NCBI GenBank assembly: GCA_903858015.1
Contig: CAIOGZ010000012.1
Span: 85,286 to 149,285, forward strand
DNA length: 64,000 nucleotides
Reading direction: 5' to 3'
Source: an uncultured cyanobacterium
GTDB lineage: Bacteria > Cyanobacteriota > Cyanobacteriia > PCC-6307 > Cyanobiaceae
Within the stretch, counting starts at the first letter, position 1; every line of letters starts with the position of its first letter. Position numbers and translations under genes: made by a program. Positions 1 through 10,400 of this stretch are shown here, piece by piece. Under the pieces are notes generated by a model. It saw only the letters and a program-made list of their open reading frames with translations, searched no databases and was not told where the DNA came from.

Positions 1-1
1 T

Positions 2-3000
2 GAAGTAGCAACCTACCTGAGCAACCTACTCGGCCAAGCCAGCTGCTTAGTTGAAGGGGCTACATCAGCCGCAAGGGTGGCGAACTTTTTGGCCATGATG
101 CCGATGAAAAAGTATATCGACAATGAATGGCGCCAAGCCAATTGGTTGCTGCAGCGCAGTGGACAGCGGCAACGCAATCGAGTGAGCTGGCAGCTCAATC
201 CCAGCCAATCGGGCACAGCCGCAGCAAAATTTGCAGACAACTTCGAAACCGCTCTGCTCTTCCCAGATACCCCGGCCTCCTGCGAAGAGCTAAGGCAAGC
301 TTGGAACACAGTGGCGGCTTGGGCACCACTGCCGCAGCTAGGCCCTGCCTACCCGCATACGGTGGCGAGCTGGCTGGACAGCATCCTGGCCAGCCTGCAG
401 GATTGGTTTGCCATGCCGGCCGAACGGCTGCTGCAGCTGGTTTCGCTGGTGGAGGTTGTGGTGCCAGCCCAGCCGGGGCAAGGGCAGGTCGCCAGCTCCA
501 CCCAACAGGCTGATGCTTGGGACGGGATCATCGAAATCCTCGGCGGCGCCCACCTGGATCTGCAGGCCCAGCGGCGGCGGGCCGGCTATGCGCAGTGCCG
601 GCAACGCTGTAGCGCAGGGCCCAGCAGCCCCGTGGCCTTTGACCAGTGTGTCCAGCTGGCGCTGAAGGGCTTGGACGATAGCGCTGCTGGGCCGCCAGCC
701 AGCTCCAGCCCCAGCGGTAGCCAGCAGGCAGCAGTGGCGGAACCCTGGACGGGCAGCCGAACCCGCCTGGCCACCTGGATCACCCCGGGGCAACTGGAGC
801 AGTTGGATCAGTTCCAAGCTCTGTTGTGCAACCCCGGTACCGCCCCACGGCGCAGCAGCTGGGCGGATGTGGATGCCGTATTAGGGGCGGCCGCAGCGGC
901 GATTGAGGGTTGGCAGCCGCCGCCCGTGGGGCTGCTGGAGTGGCGGCAACTGCATGGCCAGCGGCAACCGATCGACCCCAAGGCCCTGGACGCGGGCACC
1001 ACGCTGGAACCCTGTTTTGCAATCCCAGCGGCGGATGCCGCCAATCCGCCGCTGTCGGGGCCGGGGGTGGCCCTGGCGAGCCGATTGCTGGGGCTGTCGG
1101 AAGGCCAGCGCAGCATTATCCTCACCCTGGGGCTAGAGGAAAGCAGCTTCAACTTGCAGGCGTTGCTGAAAACCTTGCAACCGCCGCCGGGTAACCCACT
1201 GAATCCAGATCAATGCGCAGGCGTTGTACCTCAGCTTCCCAGCAACAAGGGCTGGGGGCTCAACCAGGCCCTGCTGGTGGAGCTCAGCACCACAACAGGC
1301 TGGCTGGCGGTGCCAATTCAGGAAGCCAGCCTCACGGCAGCGGTCGATAGCGCGAATCCAAACAGCTACTGGAACCGCATCCAAGCGCAGCCCGCCAGCC
1401 CGGCGGCGCCGCCAATCGCGCCAAGTCAGGCCGCCCCGGCGATCGCACCAAGCCAGGCCGCGAAGCTGGCGGTGCTCCAACTGCGCGTCAGCCTCGATCG
1501 AGCTGCACCGGCCGTGGTCGGCTTGGCGCCAGGCGAGCTGCCCAAGTTGCGCATCCGCTTGCGCCCCTGGATCGACCCAGCCACAGGCCAATGGCGCAGC
1601 TGCGGCGGCTTCGAACCCCTGCGGCTGGCGGCCGCCCAGCTGCGGGTGCAAGTGCAGGGGCTGACGGGATTACGCCTGCAGCAGGACAGCGCCCCCCTGG
1701 ATCCGCTCGACCCATTCGAGCCGTTTGGCAGCAATCCGGAGGTAGGGAACTGCTTGTATATCAGCCATCCAGAATTACTGGATGGCGATCTAGAGCAGCT
1801 CAACTTCAAAGCCAATTGGCAGGATCTACCAGGCAAGCAAGCGGCAAAACTGCAAGACAACTACAAGCTTTACAGCGGCTGGGATGGACTTGCAGCGACT
1901 GAAAAGGTGAATAAGGATAGCTTCAAGGTGGAGGTAAGCCTGTGGTCCCGCTATCTGGGTCCAATCACGCTACCCCAGAGCGCCGGATTGTTTACGGAGC
2001 CAAGCTCGTTAAACATCACGAGCCCATGCAAGCTCAACCCGATGGCCCAAGCCGCCATTGGATCCCAGCGACACAGCTCTAGTGATGATCTACGCCTTCA
2101 GGACCTGGTCTGGCGCTGGCGGTTAGCACCTACCGACTTCGGGCACAGCATCTACCCCACACTCACCACGAGCAAGGCCCAGGAAATGGCCCTGGCGTTA
2201 AGCAAAAAAGCAACGTTTGAATCCATGCTTAACACTGATGCAAGCAAAGCAGCACCAAGAGGAGCAGCCGCCGTACTCGCAGATTACAACGCAGCCACTG
2301 GCAGCCAATACAAAACAAGCGCGGAGATTACCAATATCAATCCAGCCGATTACACAGTGGCAGAACCCTATACGCCACTACTCAATACACTTGAAGTGAG
2401 CTACAGCCGCTCCCAGGATCTCACCACGGCAGCGGCAACAGCTGGCCAACTACTGCATCTGCATCCTTTCGGTGAAACCCCCATCCCCCTAGGCCAGGCT
2501 GCCAACGCAAGCAGCCCCCAGCCCAGCAGTGGCAGTGGCAGTGGCACCGCTGCAGCCGGCGCTCCTTTTTTGTTGCCAAATTATTCAAATCCGGCCGAGT
2601 TGTTCATCGGCCTGGAGGGCTGCCAACCGCCCCAACCGATCACTTTGGCCTTCCAGTTGGCCGAAGGCAGTGCCCGGGGAGAGCGCCCGGCGGTGGCGTT
2701 GTATTGGCAGGTGCTGGATGGCGGTGCCTGGCGCGATGTGCAGGTTTATGAGGATGGCACCAACGGGCTGTTGCATTCCGGCATCCTGCGGTTGGCGTTG
2801 CCGCTGCTGGCAGCGGGGGAGGCCTCAAGTTCCGGCTCCTATTGGTTGCGGGCCTGCCTGCTGGCGCCGGTGGAGGCCTACGCCACCATCCTGGCGATTC
2901 AGACCCAAGCGGTGGAGGCGGTCTGGGTGGAGCAGGGGGAAGGGCCGCTGCAGGATCGGCAGCCGCTGCCGCCCCACAGCATCAAGGGCCTGGTGGTAGC

Positions 3001-3802
3001 CAATGGGCAGATTGCATCCATTCGCCAACCGTTCAGCTCCCGAGGCGGGATGCCGGCGGAGGCGGAATCAGAGCTGCGGCTGGGGGGAGCGGAACAATTG
3101 CGCCACAAGGGCAGGGCGTTGGCCGGTTGGGACTATGAGCGACTGCTATGGGGAGGCTTCAGCAATCAAATTCAAAAAGTGAAGTGTCTAGCAGCCCAGG
3201 ACAGCCCAGTGGTGGAGCTGCTGGTGATTCCCAACCTGAGCAAGCAAGTGCCGCGCAATCTGTTCTCGCCTGGAGCCCCAGCAGATCTCCTCGCCACGAT
3301 GGCGACCTACCTTCGCCAGCGCTGTCCACCGGAGAGCGAAATCAAGGTCAGCAATCCTACCTACATCCATGTGAAGGTGCGCTGTTGGGTGTGCTTGCAG
3401 GAGGGGGTGGATCGGGCCTATGCCGAGCAGCAACTCCAACAGGCGCTGATTACGGCGCTCTCCCCCTGGAGCCATGATGCCGAGGCGGATGTGAGCATTG
3501 GCGGCCAGGTGTTCGTGACCGATATTGCCGCCGCCATCGACCCCCTACCGTTTGTGAACTATCTCGAAAAGCTCTCACTATTTCTCGTCGACGCTAGCGG
3601 CCAACCCCTTCAAGGTGTTGGAGTAAATACAAGCGTGGGGGATGCTGGTAGTGAGGCCAGCTTGCAGGCCCCAGGGGCTGATACGGTCTTGATTTCCTAT
3701 TCCCAGCACGATATTGAATTTATTTCACCCCATGCCGCCCCTCTAGTTTCAAGCACCGGGATCGGCATCTTGAAAATCGGGCTTGATTTCCAGCTCACCT
3801 AA
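2..3802 (+). CDS. eCIS baseplate J-like protein, 5' partial
   Basis: The reading frame is open from base 2 to the stop at 3800-3802. The first start-type codon is a GTG at 77, with 25 open codons before it, so the gene most likely begins outside the window. The last 250 residues resemble the C-terminal part of phage/eCIS baseplate J proteins: the stretch around LVIPNLSKQVPRNLFSP, then a helix-strand region rich in YAEQQLQQAL, and the VFVTDIAAAIDPLPFVNYLE segment. The usual N-terminal DPGITLLE-type motif is not seen, which fits a missing 5' end. The middle is Ala/Gln/Pro-rich with several low-complexity linkers. It is followed 36 bp later by a tail-fibre gene and further on by a second baseplate protein, tape measure and AAA+ ATPase, which supports an Afp11/Afp12-like baseplate role. 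Which of the two subunits it is cannot be decided by eye. Confidence 0.72.
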   Translation, partial: EVATYLSNLLGQASCLVEGATSAARVANFLAMMPMKKYIDNEWRQANWLLQRSGQRQRNRVSWQLNPSQSGTAAAKFADNFETALLFPDTPASCEELRQAWNTVAAWAPLPQLGPAYPHTVASWLDSILASLQDWFAMPAERLLQLVSLVEVVVPAQPGQGQVASSTQQADAWDGIIEILGGAHLDLQAQRRRAGYAQCRQRCSAGPSSPVAFDQCVQLALKGLDDSAAGPPASSSPSGSQQAAVAEPWTGSRTRLATWITPGQLEQLDQFQALLCNPGTAPRRSSWADVDAVLGAAAAAIEGWQPPPVGLLEWRQLHGQRQPIDPKALDAGTTLEPCFAIPAADAANPPLSGPGVALASRLLGLSEGQRSIILTLGLEESSFNLQALLKTLQPPPGNPLNPDQCAGVVPQLPSNKGWGLNQALLVELSTTTGWLAVPIQEASLTAAVDSANPNSYWNRIQAQPASPAAPPIAPSQAAPAIAPSQAAKLAVLQLRVSLDRAAPAVVGLAPGELPKLRIRLRPWIDPATGQWRSCGGFEPLRLAAAQLRVQVQGLTGLRLQQDSAPLDPLDPFEPFGSNPEVGNCLYISHPELLDGDLEQLNFKANWQDLPGKQAAKLQDNYKLYSGWDGLAATEKVNKDSFKVEVSLWSRYLGPITLPQSAGLFTEPSSLNITSPCKLNPMAQAAIGSQRHSSSDDLRLQDLVWRWRLAPTDFGHSIYPTLTTSKAQEMALALSKKATFESMLNTDASKAAPRGAAAVLADYNAATGSQYKTSAEITNINPADYTVAEPYTPLLNTLEVSYSRSQDLTTAAATAGQLLHLHPFGETPIPLGQAANASSPQPSSGSGSGTAAAGAPFLLPNYSNPAELFIGLEGCQPPQPITLAFQLAEGSARGERPAVALYWQVLDGGAWRDVQVYEDGTNGLLHSGILRLALPLLAAGEASSSGSYWLRACLLAPVEAYATILAIQTQAVEAVWVEQGEGPLQDRQPLPPHSIKGLVVANGQIASIRQPFSSRGGMPAEAESELRLGGAEQLRHKGRALAGWDYERLLWGGFSNQIQKVKCLAAQDSPVVELLVIPNLSKQVPRNLFSPGAPADLLATMATYLRQRCPPESEIKVSNPTYIHVKVRCWVCLQEGVDRAYAEQQLQQALITALSPWSHDAEADVSIGGQVFVTDIAAAIDPLPFVNYLEKLSLFLVDASGQPLQGVGVNTSVGDAGSEASLQAPGADTVLISYSQHDIEFISPHAAPLVSSTGIGILKIGLDFQLT

Positions 3803-3838
3803 GACTCAACCACCTCCTTACCCCCCCACCCCGAAGCC

Positions 3839-6800
3839 ATGCCCACCATCTCCAGCAAAACCCGCCAGACCATCAAGGCCCGCTTTGTGCAGAATGCGAT
3901 TCCAACGCAAGATGATTACGCCGATCTGATCAACGCCAGCTTGAACCAGGCCGATGATGGCATCTATAAATTACCGGATGAACCACTCAGCATCGTAGGC
4001 AAGACTGCGACGCCACCGGTATTGCGATTTTACGGAGATGCTAGCGCCACGACATGGGCTTGGCAAATCCAATTGAGTGCCGACAGTAAAGCTGGATTCG
4101 CCCTTGTCAGTGGAGACAACCAAACCCGCTTATTTTTTGATACGGCAACGGGCAACGTGGGCATTGGTACAACGTCGCCAACAGCGAAACTGCAAGTAGC
4201 AGGCACCCTGGGGGTCACTGGTGGAACCAGCTTAGCTGGCCTCACAGCTGGTGCAACTACGCTTACCACACTCACGGCAACTGGCGCCACAAACCTTGCC
4301 GCAGTCACAGCCACGGGCGCCACAAATCTTGCCGCGCTCACGACAACCGGCAATATCACAATGAGCAGCGATGCCTTCTATCTAAATATTTCGAGCAAAA
4401 ACATAGGCATTGGCACGGCCACTCCCGCGGCCAAGCTGCACATCCTTGAGGCAACTGGAACCGCCGCTTCTGCTACCGCCGGCAGCCTACTTATTGAGCA
4501 CAATGATAGCGGTGGAGCCAGCAGCATTGTATTTCGCAGCAAGGTAGACAACACTGACTATGCCTATTTAGAATACAAGGAGAAAACCTCAGGCACCAGT
4601 CAGGCTGGCCTGCTTAGCCTTGGGATTCTAAATGATAGCGATGATCATATCGCCTTAATAACCAACGGAAATGTGGGCATTGGCACAAACTCGCCAACAT
4701 CAAAGCTTCACGTGGCGGGCACATTGGGGGTAACGGGAGCAACCAGTTTGGCCGCGCTGACAACAACTGGCGCCACAAGTCTTGCCGCTCTTACGGCTAC
4801 TGGCGCCACAAACCTGGCCGCACTTACAACATCCGGCAATGTTGCGATGAGCAGCGATGCTTTTTACTTAGATAGCGCATCTAAAAACGTAGGGATAGGG
4901 ACAGCATTGCCAAGCTCCAAGCTTCAAGTAGCAGGTACACTAGCAGTTACTGGGGCAACAAGCCTAGCTGCACTCACGGCGACTGGCGCAACAAACCTTG
5001 CCACACTGACAGCAACTGGTGCGACAAATCTTGCCGCACTTACGGCTACTGGTGCAACGAATGTTGCCGCACTAACTGCAACTGGCACAACAAGTCTTGC
5101 CGCACTTACGACATCCGGAAATATCGCGATGAGCACCGACACTTTCTATCTAGACAGCACATCTAAGAACATAGGAATTGGAACAACATCTCCAAGCTCC
5201 AAACTTCAAATATCAGGTACTTTGGCAGTAACCGGTGCGACAAGCTTAGCTGCACTCACAGCCACTGGCGCCACTAATCTTACTGCGCTCACGGCAACAG
5301 GCGCAACAAGCCTTGCTGCACTCACAGCCACTGGCGCTACAAATCTTGCCGCGGTCACGACAACCGGCAATATCACCATGAGTAGCGATGCCTTCTATCT
5401 AAATAATTCCAGTAAAAATATAGGCATTGGCACGGCCACTCCCGCGGCCAAGCTGCATATCCTTGAGGCAACTGGAACTGCCGCTTCGGCTGGCAGTGGA
5501 AGCCTACTGATTGATCACAATGATAGCGGTGGAACCAGCAGCCTAGTATTTCGCAGCAAGGGGAACAGTGGAAGCGATTACGCGTATTTAGAATATAAAG
5601 AGAAAAATCCAGATATAGCCAATAATACAGAATCCGGCTTGCTTACGCTTGGCATTCAAAACGATGCTGACGATCATATCGCTTTAATGCCATCCGGAAA
5701 TGTAGGCATAGGCACAAAGACACCTGGAGCCAAGCTGCATATAGCAGGGTCATTAAAAGCCACTGAGTCTACAGACCTTGGCGGGCAAGTAAATATACTG
5801 ACAGCATCAAATCCTATACGGTTCTCGTCAACGTGGACTGGCTTTCCTGACAATATCACCAATGGAACGGAGATATGCAACGATACAACGAACCACAAAA
5901 CATTGATGATTATTGGCAACAGATCCGCTGGCAATCTCAGATCCGTTAGCATCTGGGACGTCTTGAACGTCCGAGGAAATTTAAATGTAGATGGAAATGT
6001 AGGCATTGGCACAGGTTCGCCAACGGCTAAGCTTCAGGTTGTCGGCGGTAGCTCCATTGACACATTAGCCGTAACCGGCACTACGGGCAACAACGGACTA
6101 AGCGTAAGCGGGGGTACAAGCCTTAACACACTCACGGCAACGGGTGCAACAAGACTTGCCGCACTCACAGCATCTGGAGCAACAAACCTTACCGCACTTG
6201 CAACATCCGGCAATATCGCGATGAGCACCGATGCTTTCTACCTAGATAGTGCATCTAAGAACATAGGAATAGGGACAACTTCTCCCAACGCTAAGCTCCA
6301 GGTGGCAGGCAGCATCTACGCCAGAAGCCTATCTGGACCAATCAATGATTACACGAAGGCTCACTATACCCTTTCTGGAGGCGGATCGATTAGGTGGACT
6401 AAAAACGGACTGCTTAGATGGAGCAACCGTTTTATTTGCATCTGTATGGGCCGCACATCAATCGTACCAGCAGGGCATATCAACATACGCTACCCTGTCA
6501 ATGCGAGTCAGTTGACAGTCTGGGACGGCAGCACTGATCGGTTAACGAGCGATGGCATCCAACTCAGAGCATGGGAAGCTCTCTATGCGATCCATAATAT
6601 GGATCTAGATGAGAACCAAATCATCTATCGAATTATTCAATATGCATGTCTTCCAACGTTCGAAATCCCGGTCAACTGGATCTTGGTTGCAGTCATGAAT
6701 GGAGATGATAACAGCCTAAAATTAGGAACCGGCATATCCATTGCTCCTGGTGCTTCGGTTACCCATGGCTGCCCTCTACCCTGCGGCACGATTATGATGT

Positions 6801-7228
6801 GGAGTGGCCAAGCCGTGGATATCCCTACCGGATGGGCGGTTTGCGATGGCACGAATGGAACCCCTAATTTGCAGGGACGGTTTATACTTGGATCCGGCCA
6901 AGGAACTGGACTTACATCTAGAACCAAAGATAATTTGGGCGGACGCGAAACAGTTACCTTAACAACTACTGAAATGCCGAGTCATAGCCATGCGATAACA
7001 GACCCTGGCCATTCTCATGCCTGGTCTGCATCTCGCCAACTAGCAGGCACTGATGACAACAACAATGGATCAGAGCTATCAAAGGGGGATAGGAGCACCC
7101 AGGACACTATGAGCAAAACCACAGATACCAAACTCACTGGAATTTCCCTCGCCAATACTGGCGGTGGAGGCGCCTTTGACATCATGCCCCCATTCTACGT
7201 TCTCATCTATATCATGAAGAGTTTCTGA
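3839..7228 (+). CDS. eCIS tail fibre 1 with phage collar-type tip
   Basis: This 1129-residue protein has three parts. Residues 1-110 form an N-terminal docking region (KARFVQNAIPTQDDYADLI) shared with the next fibre. The shaft, about residues 110-830, is built from 11-residue repeats of the type TATGATNLAAL. These alternate with the fibre motif NVGIGTTSPTAKLQVAGT and with about 150-residue blocks starting KLHILEATGTAAS. The C-terminal 170 residues look like a phage tail-collar domain: GTIMMWSGQAVDIPTGW, then NLQGRFILG, MPSHSHAI and the final GGGGAFDIMPPFYVLIYIMK. The protein is expected to bind the target surface (Afp13-like role). It lies between two baseplate genes in an apparent operon. 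No strong ribosome-binding site is visible; the ATG is preceded by a C-rich stretch. Confidence 0.85.
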   Translation: MPTISSKTRQTIKARFVQNAIPTQDDYADLINASLNQADDGIYKLPDEPLSIVGKTATPPVLRFYGDASATTWAWQIQLSADSKAGFALVSGDNQTRLFFDTATGNVGIGTTSPTAKLQVAGTLGVTGGTSLAGLTAGATTLTTLTATGATNLAAVTATGATNLAALTTTGNITMSSDAFYLNISSKNIGIGTATPAAKLHILEATGTAASATAGSLLIEHNDSGGASSIVFRSKVDNTDYAYLEYKEKTSGTSQAGLLSLGILNDSDDHIALITNGNVGIGTNSPTSKLHVAGTLGVTGATSLAALTTTGATSLAALTATGATNLAALTTSGNVAMSSDAFYLDSASKNVGIGTALPSSKLQVAGTLAVTGATSLAALTATGATNLATLTATGATNLAALTATGATNVAALTATGTTSLAALTTSGNIAMSTDTFYLDSTSKNIGIGTTSPSSKLQISGTLAVTGATSLAALTATGATNLTALTATGATSLAALTATGATNLAAVTTTGNITMSSDAFYLNNSSKNIGIGTATPAAKLHILEATGTAASAGSGSLLIDHNDSGGTSSLVFRSKGNSGSDYAYLEYKEKNPDIANNTESGLLTLGIQNDADDHIALMPSGNVGIGTKTPGAKLHIAGSLKATESTDLGGQVNILTASNPIRFSSTWTGFPDNITNGTEICNDTTNHKTLMIIGNRSAGNLRSVSIWDVLNVRGNLNVDGNVGIGTGSPTAKLQVVGGSSIDTLAVTGTTGNNGLSVSGGTSLNTLTATGATRLAALTASGATNLTALATSGNIAMSTDAFYLDSASKNIGIGTTSPNAKLQVAGSIYARSLSGPINDYTKAHYTLSGGGSIRWTKNGLLRWSNRFICICMGRTSIVPAGHINIRYPVNASQLTVWDGSTDRLTSDGIQLRAWEALYAIHNMDLDENQIIYRIIQYACLPTFEIPVNWILVAVMNGDDNSLKLGTGISIAPGASVTHGCPLPCGTIMMWSGQAVDIPTGWAVCDGTNGTPNLQGRFILGSGQGTGLTSRTKDNLGGRETVTLTTTEMPSHSHAITDPGHSHAWSASRQLAGTDDNNNGSELSKGDRSTQDTMSKTTDTKLTGISLANTGGGGAFDIMPPFYVLIYIMKSF
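4225..6225 (+). repeat. 33-bp repeats encoding the fibre 1 shaft
   Basis: Several clusters of imperfect 33-bp units (11 codons, TATGATNLAAL type) occur around 4225-4350, 4740-4840, 4940-5110, 5220-5360 and 6120-6210. They are interspersed with longer repeated blocks. Similar units recur in the second fibre gene, so both genes share many short identical tracts. Confidence 0.85.
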
Positions 7229-7303
7229 TCTCTGCATCTCAATGATTTTTTTCCATCGAAATACGATCATGCAGCTCCACTCCATTGCCCCTGATCCCCA
7301 ACC

Positions 7304-7375
7304 GATGCCACCCCTCTAGTTCTAGGCAACGGCATCAGCAGCTTGAAAATCGGCCACGATTTCAGGCTCACCTAA
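7304..7375 (+). pseudogene. Relic of baseplate gene 3' end
   Basis: These 72 bases read in frame as 24 codons that match the last 24 codons of the baseplate gene at 3731-3802, including the stop. Both read ...APLV or TPLV, then LKIG, DF and LT-stop. It sits 31 bp before the second fibre ATG, just as the original sits 36 bp before the first fibre. It is best explained as the junction of a tandem duplication that carried the end of the baseplate gene plus the fibre gene. Confidence 0.9.
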
Positions 7376-7406
7376 CCACCCACCCACCACCACCTCGCCC
7401 ACGGCC

Positions 7407-10400
7407 ATGCCTAGCTACTCCACCAAAAACCGGCAGGCACTTAAGCCCCGCTTTGTGCGCAATGCGATTCCTGCGGAAGTGGATTTCGCCGATCTGATCA
7501 ACGCCAGCCTGATCCAGGCTGATGATGGCATCTTTAAGTTGCCCGATGAACCGCTCAGCGTGGTGGGCAAGACCAATACGCCGCCGGTGCTGCGTTTTTA
7601 CGAAGATGCCAGTGCCACGGGATGGGCTTGGCAAATCCAATTGAGTGCCGACAGCAAAGCTGGACTTGCCCTGGCCAGTGGAAACAATCAAACCCGCTTA
7701 TTTCTTGATGCGTCCACGGGCAACGTGGGCATTGGTACAACGTCGCCAACAGCGAAGCTGCAAGTCGTAGGCAGCTTGGCAGTAACTGGTGCAACATCCA
7801 TAGCCGCACTCGCGACAACCGGCACTATCTCGATGAGCACCGATGCATTTTACCTAGATAGCTCAACTAAAAACATAGGCATTGGAACGATTACTCCGAC
7901 GGTAAAACTACAGGTAGCAGGCGCTGCCTCTGTTGATTCGCTAACTGTAACTGGCCCAACAAGCCTAGCTGCGCTGACTGCGTCGGGCGCAACGAATCTG
8001 GCCGCACTTACGGCATCCGGCAATATTGTAATGAGCACTGATGGTTTTTTTCTCAATAGCACATCAAAAAATATAGGCATTGGTACGGCTGCTCCAGGGG
8101 CCAAGCTGCATATCCTTGAAGCAACTGGAAGTGCCGCCTCGGCTAACGCTGGCAGCCTACTGATTGATCACGCTGATAGCGGTGGAGCAAGCAGTATTGT
8201 ATTTCGCAGCAAGGGTAACGCGGGAAGTGATCACGCTTACTTAGAATACAAAGAGAGAAATCCAGACATAGCCAATAATGTAGAATCTGGACTGCTTACG
8301 CTTGGCATCCAAAATGATGCTGATGATCATATCGCCTTGATTCCATCAGGCAATGTCGGCATCGGTACAAAAGTACCAACGTCAAAGCTACACGTTGCAG
8401 GCACACTGGGAGTAACGGGAGCAACAAATCTTGCCGCACTGACAGTAACTGGATCAACAAATCTTGCCGCACTCACGGCTACTGGCACAACAAATCTAGC
8501 CGCACTGTCAGCGACTGGCGCAACAAACCTTGCTGCACTCACAGCCACTGGCGCTACAAATCTTGCCGCACTCGCAACTTCCGGCAATATCGCGATGAGT
8601 AGCGATGCCTTTTATCTTAATAACTCCAATAAAAACATAGGCCTTGGCACGACTACACCCGGCGCCAAACTGCATATCCTTGAGACAATTGGAACAGCGG
8701 CGGCGGCTGGCGCTGGCAGCTTACGCGTTGATCACAATGACATTGGAGGAGCGAGCAGCATTTTATTTGGCAGCAGGGGAGACGGAAGCGACTTTGCCTA
8801 TTTAGAATACAAGGAAAAAAATCCAGACATAACCAATGATCTTCAAGCTGGCCTGCTTACGCTTAGCATTCAGAACGATCCCAATGATCATATTGCCTTG
8901 ATGCCATCCGGAAACGTGGGCATTGGCACAAAGACGCCTGGCGCAAAGCTTACAGTTCAAGGGGGAATTCAAACTACTGAGAGTATTACGCTGGCTGCAA
9001 ATAAAGAGATCGTCTTCACTGACAATGGCCAGATCAAAAGTTCTGACAATAGCCACAGATTGCTGTTCCGCAGAACCGACAATATCATGGAATTAAGAGA
9101 GTGGGGGGACATTTATTTTTCTCCTGGCTCCTCAGCTGGCGAGGAAACAGCCAAGATGGTTGTTTTGGGAAGTGGTAACGTAGGCATCGGCACAAAGACA
9201 TCCGGCACCAAGCTGACGATCGCAGGGGCATGGAGCGCCGGCAAAGATCCAGCAAGTGGTATGACCCATGGTGGGCAGCTCACGATAAAAAGCAACGGCC
9301 CACAGATCGATTTTATTGACACCGACAACAATCACAATGACTGGTCAATTAACGTTGGTGATAATAAGATGTATTTTGTTAGGCAGCCATGGCAGTACAC
9401 AGATCTAGTCCTAGATGGCGCCGGTAATGTTGGGATTGGGACTGATAGCCCTACGGCCAAGCTTCAAGTAGCAGGGACATTAGCCGTAACTGGGGGAACA
9501 AGCTTAGTTGCACTCACCGCTACTGGCGCAACAAACCTGGCCGCTCTCACAGCCACTGGCGCCACAAGCCTTGCCTCACTGACAACATCTGGAAATGCAG
9601 GAATTGGAACAACAACAATTCCTACAACGGCAAAACTGTATATCTTTGAGCCAACTGGAACAGCCGCTACGCCTAATGCTGGCAGCCTAATGATTGATCA
9701 CAATAATGATGGCGGAACCAGCAGTATTGTATTCCGCAGTAAGGGGAACGCTGGAAGTGACTATGCCTATTTAGAGTATAGGGAGAGGAATCCACAGATA
9801 GCCAATAATACAGAATCTGGCCTGCTGACGCTTGGCATCGAAAACGATGCAGATGATCATATCGCATTGATGCCATCCGGAAACGTGGGCATTGGCACAA
9901 GTTTACCAACCTCAAAGCTACACGTGCAGGGTTCGTTGGGAGTAACAGGAGGAACCAACCTGTTCGCACTCACCGCTACTGGCGCAACAAATCTTGCCGC
10001 TCTCACAGCCACTGGTCCTACAAGCCTAGCCGCACTTGCAACATCCGGCAATATTACAATGAGCACCGATGCCTTCTATCTAGATAGCTCTACTAAAAAT
10101 ATAGGGATTGGGACAACTTCTCCCGGCACCAAGCTGACGATTGCAGGGGTATATGGTCCCAAAGATTCAGCAAGTGGTATGCTCAATGGTGGGCAACTCA
10201 CGCTAAAAAGCTGGGCTCCGCAGATTGATTTTATTGATACCGACCATAATGACTGGTCAATTCACGTTAATAGCAATAAGATGTACTTTATTAGGCAGCC
10301 GTGGGAGTACACAGATCTAGTCCTAGATGGCGCAGGTAAAGTTGGAATTGGGACTGATGACCCGGCAGCCAAGCTACATGTAGCAGGCGATTTAAAAGTC

